A stretch of 64,000 nucleotides of DNA from Chlorops oryzae (taxonomy: Eukaryota; Arthropoda; Insecta; Diptera; Chloropidae): contig CM035808.1 of assembly GCA_020466095.1 (NCBI GenBank), positions 38,786,395 to 38,850,394 on the forward strand. Reading direction: 5' to 3'. This document shows, in pieces, positions 34,059 to 50,547 of this stretch. Below the pieces are notes generated by a model that saw only the letters and a list, made by a program, of their open reading frames with translations, was not told where the DNA came from and did not search any database. The number at the start of each line of letters is the position of its first letter. The first letter of the stretch is position 1. The position numbers were made by a program, and so were the translations under genes.

Positions 34059-34787
34059 CAGTAAAAAAATTTAGGAGAAATGCCTAAATCGAGCAGTGAA
34101 GCAGTAATGACTTTTTCATCCATTCGGAGTTTTCATTAGCAATCCGAATTGGAGCAACGCAGGAGTAATGACATTTTCATCCATTTGGAGCAATCTGAAA
34201 TCGAGCAATGGAGAGTAATGACTTTTTAATCCATTCGGAGAAATCCTGAATGGAGCAATGAAAGTGTAATGACTTTTTCATCGAGCAATTCGAAATCAAA
34301 ATAAAATTAAATTAAATTTGATTTCAAACTTATAAATGAAAAAAATCACATACTTTCGATTTGGCAAACACGGTGTCGAGGGTGAACACTTGACTAGGAA
34401 TCGAGAATTCCGAGGTTCAAACCCTACAACAGGAGAATCAAAAGCGGGAGATAATTATTTAAAAAAATAGGTATTAATTAGGTAATATTAATCAATTAGT
34501 GCTCTTTCTGGAGCTAAAAAATATTACTCCATTTTTGCTCATTCAGGAGATTCAAAGGAGATTACTCTTTAGTTGCTATTTCTCTCATTGTCCTCCATTC
34601 GGAGGTCAAAAAGAGTAGACTTTTTGTTCTCCATTGTAAGCTCAAAAGGATTGCTCGCCCGTAAGGACATGCAATGCTAAAAAGGAGTACAAAATATGTA
34701 CATGAGGCTCGAAGATTTCAGGAGTAATCCATTGCTCCAAAAGGAGTAATCCAAGATTAATCTTTAAGTAATCCTATTTTTTTACTG
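34059..34787. mobile_element. CAGTAAAAAAAT element packed with GGAGTAAT motifs
   Basis: The ends CAGTAAAAAAATTTAGG and CCTATTTTTTTACTG are inverted. The left half repeats 'agtaatgactttttcatcc' with 'attcggag' about four times. The right half repeats ATTACTCC/GGAGTAAT in both orientations. A tRNA-like segment (34370-34437) sits in the middle. It has no coding capacity. The TSD is unclear because a G run follows the right end. Confidence 0.6.
34370..34437 (+). repeat. tRNA-like segment
   Basis: An A-box-like CGGTGTCGAGGG region, a central stem around cttgactagg, and B-box GAGGTTCAAACCC. It is degenerate as a tRNA and lies inside the CAGTAAAA element. Confidence 0.5.
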
Positions 34788-34879
34788 GGGGGGTCCCTAA
34801 TCGCTTACCGCCAATGTCATTCAATGTTAAATTAACCACAAGCGTAGTAAAAAAAGTTTAAATACGAAAGTAGCAGCAA

Positions 34880-34922
34880 ATCCCAAGTCGGCGGGTTCGA
34901 TCCCCGGTCAGGCAGCCGTGAC
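34880..34922 (+). repeat. Partial tRNA-like segment with T-run
   Basis: AGTCGGCGGGTTCGATCCCC resembles the T-arm and B-box of a tRNA. It is followed by ggcagccgtgac and then more than ten T's, as after a pol III terminator. The 5' half is missing. Confidence 0.45.
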
Positions 34923-35165
34923 TTTTTTTTTTTATAAATAATAACATAACATTTATATAATATTTAAAAACCTTACAGGAATAAAAAGTTTTAAAACAAA
35001 CATTTTATGCAAAAAAGAAAAAAAAGACCTTCTAGAAAAGCCGAGAATGGCACCCTCTTTATTTATGGCTGGGAAGAAACTAGATTTTTAATTCTTAATT
35101 TCCCTTTTTTCCTTTAATTTTTTTCCATTTGCTTGAGAAATTCCCATGTTTAACACACTTCGTTC

Positions 35166-35232
35166 GCCTGCTTTAGGATTTGAACTCGAGCCCTTCGGAT
35201 TGCCAAGCGAATACGCTACCGGTACGCCACAC
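35166..35232 (-). repeat. tRNA-like segment (Ala-GGC-like loop)
   Basis: On the minus strand: GTGGCGTACCGGTAGCG (A-box-like), a loop around CTTGGCAATC, then GGGCTCGAGTTCAAATCC (B-box). It shares 'GGGCTCGAGTTC' with the segment at 53481-53557. Confidence 0.5.
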
Positions 35233-36200
35233 AGTGGTTTCTGAGCGGGAAAAATGGATTTTTTCGAGCATTTAATTTTTAAATATACATAGCTTAGCTA
35301 GATTAAATAATATTTCATTAAGAAAAATTAATCGAAATTTTTTTCAAATTGGCTGTTTCTACTGAGGATACGAAAGCCATGATTTTTTTGAAATTAGGCG
35401 CATTTTTAATTCACATCCAAAATTTTTGTTTTGTAAAACATAGAATTCTCAAAAGAAAATTAGAATGAGTCAACAACATTTTTAAGTTAATTGAAAGGAA
35501 ATAGTGTTTAAGTTACATTTTCTTTTTTCGGGTAATAATTTCTCCTTTTTTTCATTAAATAAGACTTATTTCATGATATGTATTCACTTGGAATTTTTAA
35601 GCGAATGCGAAAATACAAAACGAGAGAAACGCAAAATACATCGGCTAGCATTTAGAGAGTGATCAAATTCATCGAACGTTAATACGATTTTTTTGACATG
35701 AGTTCTGTCTCGTATAGATTCTTGGAATGTTAAAAAATATTTCAAAATGATCCGTGGTGGTTAAATCAATAAATTTAAATATTTTTGAATTATGCATATT
35801 AATTCAAAAAATATTTTATGTCAAAAGTGAACATATATTTTAATTTTTCAAAAAAAAACATTGTAAAATTAAATAATTCGTGAAAGTTTGTATTTTATCC
35901 TTAAATTGATTTAACATTTTCTGAGATTGTACTGTTTTTTCAATTTGATAAGATCAATTTTGTCTCCTTTTTAGTCGAATTGACTCTTTTTTGAATCGCC
36001 TTGGCGCTTTAATATTTGAGGCGGCAGCCGTGGCTATCATAATCAGAACTAATTGAACTAAATGAAAGGCCGTAACTGACAGAGTTAAAATGCATTTGAT
36101 AAAAATAAATTATATGGTATATTTGACTCACCAGTTTCTTGACTGTTCGAACGTCCAAAGTACATGAAATTTTTCACAGACTAGTCAAAACTCATAAAAA

Positions 36201-36250
36201 CTTATCATCGATTACAGATTAGATAGATTAATGCAAAAAGACCTTATCTG
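36201..36250 (+). promoter_or_regulatory. Cluster of GATA-like motifs upstream of the P450
   Basis: CTTATCA (36201), AGATAG (about 36221) and CTTATCT (36243) lie 75-125 nt before the CYP4 start codon. This fits gut or fat-body expression but is suggestive only. Confidence 0.3.
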
Positions 36251-36325
36251 TTCGGAGTTTTAGGCATTTCAAGAAACGAAATTTCTTTTACTGGAATTTT
36301 CACCGAAGAACTCAGTTTTTGAAAA

Positions 36326-42880
<6,555 letters not shown>

Positions 42881-42967
42881 TTCCGAGATTAAAGTATTCC
42901 TTAAGTTTTTTTCTCCATGTTTTGAACTGGCATTCACGCCAAATGTGATAAGTAGGATTCGGATTTT

Positions 42968-43330
42968 ATTGACCTTTATAAATTTGAAGCATACTTTATG
43001 GAGTAAAATTTTATTCAACTTACATAAAGTTACCAGGGTCCGAGGTTCGATTCCCGGCACAAGCGAAACGGAGTGTAATGTTCCAAGCCTAGCACTGGTG
43101 TTTCAAAAATCGCATGTTAGGGGCACACTACATAAAAAAACATACACTCACACAAACACAAGAAAACCTCCTTGGTATCACAATCGCCTAAGTGGCAGCC
43201 ACTTCAACCTACCTACCTACCTACATAAAGTTAAGATTCAAATCGATTTTTAACTTCAACATGGTTTTCCAGAAGTTGGTAAGAAAATTTTTGTGCCCCA
43301 TAAAGTATGCTTTAAATTTATAAAAGTCCA
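42968..43330. repeat. Inverted-repeat element interrupted by a SINE
   Basis: The arm 42968-43005 (ttgacctttataaatttgaagcata...) is matched in reverse complement around 43292-43330. The SINE at 43033-43221 is inserted between them. Confidence 0.55.
43033..43221 (+). mobile_element. tRNA-derived SINE with 12-bp TSD
   Basis: A 189-bp insertion flanked by the direct repeat tacataaagtta (43021-43032 and 43222-43233). It begins with a tRNA T-arm/B-box (GGTCCGAGGTTCGATTCCCG), continues with a non-tRNA body, and ends in a (CTAC)n tail. The A-box half is missing, so the copy is 5'-truncated, as expected for LINE-driven retroposition. This is the best-supported SINE in the window. Confidence 0.8.
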
Positions 43331-44533
43331 GAAAATCTGAGCCCTGGTGACAAGATATTTTTTTAAGTGTGCGGAAAGAATAAATTGCCAAAGTTTTACC
43401 AAATGTAATTATTAAAATAAAGCGAATGCTATAGTCATTAATTGGTAGCTTTTTTAAAGCAGTCACCACGACCACGCCCACTGAGAGAAAGTATTGTGGA
43501 AATTTACGCTGACTTGTCCTTTTTATAAGAATAAATTTTTTGGTTTCTGTTGTAGTGTCCTTGAGATATCCTTGAGAAATTCTTATCAGCAAAATCCCAA
43601 AGGCTTATCAACCCTTTTTTTCAAAACTTTATATCTCAAAAATTAATTAAGATAGAAAGATGAAACAATCAAATGACTTTGAGCACCATTTTACACAATC
43701 CATTTAACATTTAAAAAAAGCTCAAACCACATTTGAGAAATATGAGTTAAAATGATGTCAATGGTGCTAAAAAATTCAAACGCGATTTTCTCGAAATTCT
43801 TACGTGATGATATTTTTCAATTATTCAGCAGACCAAAATCTACTAGAGCCACTACTCAAACTCAAAAAGAGGATTTCATTGCAGACCAGTGTTATTAGAA
43901 AAACGTAAGTGCACATAGATGCTCCCACACTCAAAGAAAAACGTCCCATAACAATATTAAAAGTACGACCATTGTTTTAATAGGACGCTTTTCAATAGTA
44001 TTTTACTATTAAAACAATAGTTTTCCAATGAAATCAATGGTTTTCGGGTTATTATAACAATAGTTTTAAAATTATTATTATTAATAGGACACAGATTATT
44101 AGTTTAATAAGAAATACGATAGGTTTAATAGTATTTTACCATTAATAATTAATAACACGTACTAATAATTTCATATTACGATAGCATTAATTTTCAATGG
44201 CATCGATACCATTAGTTCAATGTGAGAATCGTTTAGTTTAATACATATTATTGGCATATTAATTAAATAACATTGCTACTATTATTTGAAATAAGGTACA
44301 CCTCATTAAAATAATCAGAAACAATTATTAATTTAATATGATTTACCCTGATGATTTATCATTTCACGTTCCCCCCATGTTTTTCGAATGGCGGGATGAG
44401 AATTATCCGCCTGCATCTGCTTTGACTTTTTTTTTATCTTCTTTTATTAATATTTTTTTTTTATTAAATTATATTTTTTCTTTATTTATTTATTTCTATT
44501 TAAATCTTTTTCTCTTTCATCTCTTTAAATTTT
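43234..44533. other. Repeat-rich intergenic region, no gene
   Basis: Around 43932-44290 is a highly AT-rich stretch beginning 'cactcaaagaaaaacg' with repeated 'tttaatagtattttac' motifs, probably another degenerate MITE. No coding sequence. Confidence 0.45.
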
Positions 44534-44610
44534 CTCGCCTCGGCCGAGCCTTGAACCGCTGACCTCCACTTCGCTGGGCGAACGTCTTAACCATTACGCT
44601 AAACGAACGA
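44534..44610 (-). repeat. tRNA-like segment
   Basis: Minus strand: TTTAGCGTAATGGTTAAG (A-box), a loop at TTCGCCCAGCGAA, then AGCGGTTCAAGGCTC (B-box). It shares the trailing CTCGGCCGA with the segment at 45490-45562, so the two are related. Confidence 0.5.
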
Positions 44611-44836
44611 ATTTAATTTGTTGGTCAAAATGCTTACTTGAGCTTATGGTTGCTCAAGTTTTGGGGATCGTGCTTAAGGAATTGTTTCACTCCCAAAATT
44701 TTTTGCTTGAAAATGAACCATTAAAAAAAATTAATTAAATTAAAACCTTAAAAATTTAGGAGAAAATTTTTGTCTTCCAAAACAACTACACTCTGAACAA
44801 AAAGAAACTGTAATTAAAAAAAAATTCAGAAAAATT

Positions 44837-44911
44837 CCCGCCGCCAGCAGGGATAGAACCCCGAAGCTCACGACTGTCAAGTCACAGCTTAAACAACTGA
44901 GCTATCGAAAT
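44837..44911 (-). repeat. tRNA-like segment
   Basis: Minus strand: CGATAGCTCAGTTGTTTAAG (a good A-box), a loop around ACTTGACAGT, then GGGGTTCTATCCC (B-box), followed by a T-rich run. Confidence 0.55.
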
Positions 44912-44988
44912 CTCCGGAGACGGTTGATCAGAATGCGAACTTATACGTCTAAGTGAACGAAAGCGAATTTGAAAATAAAAAGTAACTG

Positions 44989-45277
44989 CACAGAGAAAAA
45001 AATCAACCAGAAAACTGGTTAAATCAAACGGAAAAACATACAAAACGGCTTCAACAAGGAATATTTTTAATTTTAACAATTTTTCTTGTTGAAAAAATTA
45101 AAAATTTTCCTTTTGAATCAACCATATTTCAGGTTGAATTGAAATGATAATTTTCAAAAATGGATTTAAATTTAAATTGTTGAACCAACCACGGACATAG
45201 TTGAAATGACAAGATATTTTTTTAAAAAATTCCAAAAAAATACCTATACAAGAAGAAATGTCAAAAAAAAATTAATA
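44989..45277 (+). mobile_element. CACWGAG element, truncated copy 1
   Basis: It starts CACAGAGAAAAAAATCAACC and follows the family sequence to 'gaagaaatgtcaaaaaaa', where it stops. The tail half is missing. Confidence 0.75.
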
Positions 45278-45489
45278 TATAAAATAACTAGTCACACTTT
45301 TTGCCCATGTGGACTAGACCAGGAGTATACGCAGTTGCGTCGATTTTGGGTCAAAAATGAAAAAAAAGAAATAATTTTATTTATATTTTGCAATTTTTTT
45401 TATTAGATTTTTATATATTTATTTTTTAATATTTATTTGTTCATATTAGTTTTTCTTCTTTTAGCTCCTTGTCTTTTTTAATTCTTTTG

Positions 45490-45562
45490 CTTCGGCCGAG
45501 CCTCGAACTGGTAATCTCTGGCTCGCTAGGTGAACGCTTTAACGCACTGGGCCAAAGAGGCA
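45490..45562 (-). repeat. tRNA-like segment
   Basis: Minus strand: TTTGGCCCAGTGCGTTAAAG, a loop around TTCACCTAGCGAG, then CCAGTTCGAGGCTCGG (B-box). Paralogous to 44534-44610. Confidence 0.5.
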
Positions 45563-45800
45563 AATTTAGTTTCGTGTTCAAAATGCTAAGTTGAGTTAAT
45601 GGTTGCTCAAATTTTCATGAAACAAGCAGTTTGCACTCAAAAAGTTATTTACTTGAAAAATAAGTAACCTATTTATTTTATATTTTTTAAATATTTAAAA
45701 AAAGAAAACAAAATTAAAATATGGATGAACAAAATAAAAAATATTAAAAAATTAATTAAGACATAAAAATAAAAAACCGTAATTGAAAAAACAAAAAAAA

Positions 45801-45870
45801 ATCACTCACGCCAGGAATCGAACGCTGGCCAACGCGGGCGCCGAGCGATAGCTTTAACCACGCTCACGCT
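45801..45870 (-). repeat. tRNA-like segment with T-run
   Basis: Minus strand: GTGGTTAAAGCTATCGC, a loop at GGCGCCCGCG, then CCAGCGTTCGATTCCTGG (B-box), followed by a run of nine T's. Confidence 0.5.
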
Positions 45871-46406
45871 CAATAGATCTCTTCTTAACTAGACATTGTC
45901 TGGTTAAAAAGAATCTAGTCCCGCTGCAGTCATATATCATACAAAAAACTAGCGTCATTTTAACTAGTCACGTTAGGTCCATACCGTAGTCTAGTGACTT
46001 TGTGGAAATTAACCTCAGAATTACTGCAGAGAATGCTCAGCGATAATTTTTTAAAATTCCTTCCTTCAAAAACGTAATGCACAAGCACTTTTTTTTTTTT
46101 GAATAACAAGTGTGGTTGAAAGCATATTCCTCTAAGTTTGTTAATTAAACGGTATTTAAACGGTAATTTGTAGTTTTTTCTTTCGATTTTGCTAAAATTT
46201 TACGTGTTGCACAGTTTAATAATATCACAAATAACATTCTTAAATAAAAACACCAAACTTTTCTACGCGGGTACGAGAATTATTTGAGGGATTTTCAAAC
46301 CATCAAAATATTAATGATCGATTAAAATGTTTCAGGTAATTACTTAAAATTAACGTAGCTTGATAAATTAATGAAGAATCTTCACACATCTCCAATGGAC
46401 GACTTG
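45871..46406. other. Intergenic, no feature recognised
   Basis: AT-rich sequence between TE copies. No ORF or structure I can name. Confidence 0.4.
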
Positions 46407-46766
46407 TTTTTTTATGGGTCATGTTCAGCAGAGTGCTCTATGCCATAGAGTCTATGGCCATTTGCTTTGAACGTTAATTAAATTTTTTTTGACATTTCTT
46501 CTTGTATAGGTATTTTTTTTTGGAATTTTTAAAAAAAATATCTTGTCATTTCAACTATGTCCGTGGTTGGTTCAACAATTTAAATTTAAATCCATTTTTG
46601 AAAATTATCATTTCAATTCAACCTGAAATATGGTTGATTCAAAAGGAAAATTTTTTATTTTTTCAACAAGAAAAAATGTTAAAATTAAAAATATTCCTTG
46701 TTGAAGCCGTTTTGTATGTTTTTCCTTTTGATTTAACCAGTTTTCTGGTTGATTTTTTTCTCTGTG
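46407..46766 (-). mobile_element. CACWGAG element, truncated copy 2
   Basis: A reverse-complement copy ending CTCTGTG at 46766. It includes the 'gggtcatgttcagcagagtgc' section but not the outer tail. Confidence 0.75.
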
Positions 46767-47089
46767 TGTATTTTGCGAAGTGTTCCGTTTTTAATAAACT
46801 CAAATTTTTTAAAGTGCCACATTGACGGGGAGACGCTTCTGCATATGAGTGAGGTTCATATTTCGTACTGCATCCGGTGACACTGGAAGTTGATACGCTG
46901 AAAACACTATAGAAAATACAAGTAAGTATAACAATTGATGCTATATTGCTAAATTTGTTTAATGAAGTGGATGAAATTGAACGACAATCGCATTTTAATA
47001 TTTTAATATTGTTTAAACAAATCCTACATTTTATATTCTACTGACGTTTAAAATTTTTTGTGTTTTTCCTTTTCATTTTTAAGATGGAC

Positions 47090-47490
47090 GTTGCTGTGCA
47101 ATCGTTTTTGCCATCTATGCACTTCTGGTTCCAATAGCTCAAGTCGTCGTAGAAGATCAAAGACGTGTTAGAAAAGCTTTCTCAACACGGGACTCTCAGC
47201 TCAGTTTTATGGTTGTTGGAAATACCGTTGCTGAGTGCGAGCAGCACATTTTGGAGTTGAGAAGCTCCAACCAGCGCATCCAGTCATTCATTATTGTAAC
47301 AGGCTCCGTGCTCGAACCAGAGCAAATTATTTTTTTTTGGGTGGTATTAAGTATCAAATTGACTCAATGCTGATGGCCATTGACCTAGCCTTTAAAACTT
47401 TTCAGTTATTTAACTTGGAGTACCCAAAGCAAAGCGTTTGCGTATGGACATTTGTACAAACATTTTTTTTTTTAATATTTACTTAAGCTC
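47090..47490 (+). pseudogene. Degenerate gene fragment of unknown family
   Basis: Several short frames look coding but need frameshifts to join: FSTRDSQLSFMVVGNTVAEC, HILELRSSNQRIQSFI, and finally GGIKYQIDSMLMAIDLAFK then LFNLEYPKQSVCVWTFVQ. The last resembles the C-terminus of uncharacterised insect proteins I remember with 'DxxxkAiDlcFKlffvfnLeYP'. Treat as a tentative pseudogene. Confidence 0.35.
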
Positions 47491-47575
47491 AGACGTTAAA
47501 AGCCAAAAATTAAAGGCTTTCGTGTCTCAACTAAAAAAAAAATAACAAAACTGTACCACCCAACAATAGCACCTA

Positions 47576-48213
47576 CACAGAGAAAAAAATCAACCAGAAA
47601 ACTGGTTAAATCAAAAGGAAAAACATACAAAACGGCTTCAACAAGGAATATTTTTAATTTTAACAATTTTTCTTGTTGAAAAAATAAAAAATTTTCCTTT
47701 TGAATCAACCATATTTCAGGTTGAATTGAAATGATAATTTTCAAAAATGGATTTAAATTTAAATTGTTGAACCAACCACGGACATAGTTGAAATGACAAG
47801 ATATTTTTTAAAAAAATTAAAAAAAAAATACCTATACAAGAAGAAATGTCAAAAAAAATTTAATTAACGTTCAAAGCAAATGGCCATAGAGCACTCTGCT
47901 GAACATGACCCAAAAAATAGCCATCGGATGGACTTCATCCGATTTCGTCACTCCGTTTTGGTGACTGCTTTCGCAATGCTTAAAATAGTTCTAAGATGAA
48001 TACATATCTTATATGTCTTATTTTATAAAACAAATGAGAATTATACCGAACGAAAAGAAATGTATTATTATAAACATATTTCCTTTCAATTCAACCAAAA
48101 ATGTTGTTGACTCAACAATTTTTCTTTTGAAATTTTTGTTCTGCTCGAAAATCAAAAGGACTGTGAATAACAATGCGCCCTTTTAAAAAAATCATGGTTA
48201 CGTTCGCTCAGTG
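47576..48213 (+). mobile_element. CACWGAG element, full-length copy 3
   Basis: 638 bp, from CACAGAGAAAAA to GTTCGCTCAGTG, flanked by TA on both sides. The family is non-coding. Internally it is full of 'gttgaatcaaccat' and 'tcaacaaggaa/ttccttgttga' inverted motifs, so a transcript would fold extensively. Confidence 0.8.
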
Positions 48214-48761
48214 TATATAGCTTAGCTTAAAAAAACCAACATTACAATGTGTAATTTTTCCATGCATAGTTATGAATACATGAAGTAGTATACAACACAC
48301 AAAAACTCAGCACAATATCTAACTTTTTAATGCTTAATTGGAATATAATTGTAAAATATAGTACAGAAAATATATATCTAAATAATATAATATTGATCTT
48401 TGGAGGCATTATAAGAAACGCAATACTAAATAAAAATAATATTAAAATTAAGTAATTTCGATGTAATTTACTTGACTTGACATTTTGGTTTAAAGTATAT
48501 TTTTAGGTGAATATGCTTGGATTTTTGAAAAATTTCTTTAAGTCCTTTCTATAAGTGATTAGAATTTTCGTCCTTTTAACCTACACAATCATATATACAT
48601 AAATTGTTTTTAATTCTTATCGCGAGTCTTTATTTAGTCAATCATTATTGCTTGCAATGAGAAAGTTAATATACTGTATTTGTGTGTATGATCTGGACGA
48701 TTTTCTTGTCTATAAAAAATAGCAGATGTGAGACAGGCGGGACTCACAACAGTTAATACTA
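48214..48761 (+). repeat. Duplicated unit D, copy 1
   Basis: About 545 bp ('tatatagcttagcttaaaaa ... cacaacagttaatact') repeated at 49996-50547. In both places it lies between a CACWGAG tail and a Himar1-like mariner end, so a segment was duplicated as a block. Confidence 0.85.
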
Positions 48762-49228
48762 ACAGGTTGGCTGATAAGTCCCCGGTCAACAAAGAAAACA
48801 CATTTTTTTGGTCAAAATTCGTTTTTTATTCAACATAGTTCCCTTCAGAGCGATACAACGATTACGACCTCAATTTGTTGATACATTTTAGGTAGTACTC
48901 CGAGTTAGAGTTTTGCTCAAATAGCCTCAGTTTCGGCGATCACCTCTTCATAGCAGCCAAATTTTTGCCCTGCCAGCATCCTTTTGAGGTCTGAGACACA
49001 CAGCAAAAACCTTCGCTGGGGCCAGATCTGGAGAATCGTGCTGGGAGCAATTGAAGCCTATTCATGAATTTTGCCATCGTTCTCAGACTTATGGCACGGT
49101 GCGTTTCTTGTGGAACAACGACCGTTTTTCTTCTTCATTGGGCCGTAAGTGACGCCACTTTTCGACCTTCAAACAGCTCACAATAACCGACATATCAGAT
49201 AGTCACTGGGTCTGATGGTTTTGTTGCC
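48762..49228 (-). pseudogene. irritans mariner 3' part, decayed
   Basis: The terminal repeat ACAGGTTGGCTGATAAGTCC follows TA (48760-48761). The sequence matches the C-terminal half of the intact mariner at 50548-51840 but carries many single-base insertions and deletions. At about 49228 it switches to a different mariner lineage. Confidence 0.8.
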
Positions 49229-49848
49229 GTTCAGTCAGCGAAAATATTCGCAGCCATCGGAAATTCGGCTTCTATGCAGGTTTTTTTCCGTTGAACGTTC
49301 CCGTGTGGCACCCATACATCGAGCTTCTTTGTGGTATCCAGCCTTATTCAAATGGTTCCAAACGGTTTTTTGTGCAATCTTTAGCTCTTTTGCAATCGAA
49401 ACAGTGCTAACATGAACGGTCGGACTCGATAATTTCCATGATTTTATCGACATTTTCGACAATTGGCCTTCCAGTGCGTGGTGCATCCTTGACATCGAAG
49501 TTACCGGAACGGAATCGGCGAAACCAAAATTGCGCATGATTGGCTGTTACAGTATCAGGTCCATAAACGCTATTCACATTTTCAGCCGCCTGGCTTGCGT
49601 TTTCTCCCTTATCGAAGAAAAACTGTAAAATGTAGCGAATTTTCTCTTTGCTGATGTCCATCTTTGACAAGCTCTCAAACAAAACTGAATCAATCAATCA
49701 AAAAGTGTCAAACAAGCTTTTTTAGTAGGAACTGTCATCTTTCTAATGCCCCCTAGCGGAACACGATCGGACTTATACAACGCGAGATGCAGATAAATAA
49801 CGCCATCTATTGGAAAAATAATGGATTTCTTTTTACTACACCTAATAA
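49229..49848 (-). pseudogene. N-terminal part of a second mariner lineage
   Basis: Minus-strand translation from about 49697 gives a mariner helix-turn-helix region: KIRYILQFFFDKGENASQAA, then FWFRRFRSGNFDVKDAPRTG and KELKIAQKTVWNHLNKAGY, with a frameshift near 49420. It ends at 49848 with a different terminus (ttactacacctaa) next to TA. The catalytic half is absent and replaced by the irritans-type fragment. Confidence 0.75.
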
Positions 49849-49851
49849 TTA

Positions 49852-50547
49852 AACATATTTCCTTTCAATTCAACCAAAAATGTTGTTGACTCAACAATTT
49901 TTCTTTTGAAATTTTTGTTCTGCTCGAAAATCAAAAGGACTGTGAATAACAATGCGCCCTTTTAAAAAAATCATGGTTACGTTCGCTCAGTGTATATAGC
50001 TTAGCTTAAAAAAACCAACATTACAATGTGTAATTTTTCCATGCATAGTTATGAATACATGAAGTAGTATACAACACACAAAAACTCAGCACAATATCTA
50101 ACTTTTTAATGCTTAATTTTGGAATATAATTGTAAAATATAGTACAGAAAATATATATCTATATATAATATAATATTGATCTTTGGAGGCATTATAAGAA
50201 ACGCAATACTAAATAAAAATAATATTAAAATTAAGTAATTTCGATGTAATTTACTTTGACTTGACATTTTGGTTTAAAGTATATTTTTAGGGAATATGCT
50301 GGATTATTTTGAAAAATTTCTTTAAGTCCTTTCATAATATTTTAGAATTTTCGTCCTTTTAACCACACAATCATATATACATAAAATTGTTTTTTAATTC
50401 TTATCGCGAGTCTTTATTTAGTCAATCATTATTGCTTGCAATGAGAAAGTTAATATACTGTTTTGTGTGTATGATATTTGGACGATTTTCTTGTCTATAA
50501 AAAATAGCAGATGTGAGACAGGCGGGACTCACAACAGTTAATACATA
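49852..50547 (+). repeat. CACWGAG tail plus unit D, copy 2
   Basis: The tail of a CACWGAG element (49852-49995) is followed by unit D, nearly identical to 48070-48761 apart from small indels. Confidence 0.85.

Larger units (their letters stand above)
34788..36325. other. Intergenic with two tRNA-like segments, CYP4 upstream region
   Basis: 34880-34922 has a sense B-box GGGTTCGATCCCC followed by an extended T-run. 35166-35232 has an antisense tRNA-like segment (see separate entry). The remainder is AT-rich with no ORF. Confidence 0.5.
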
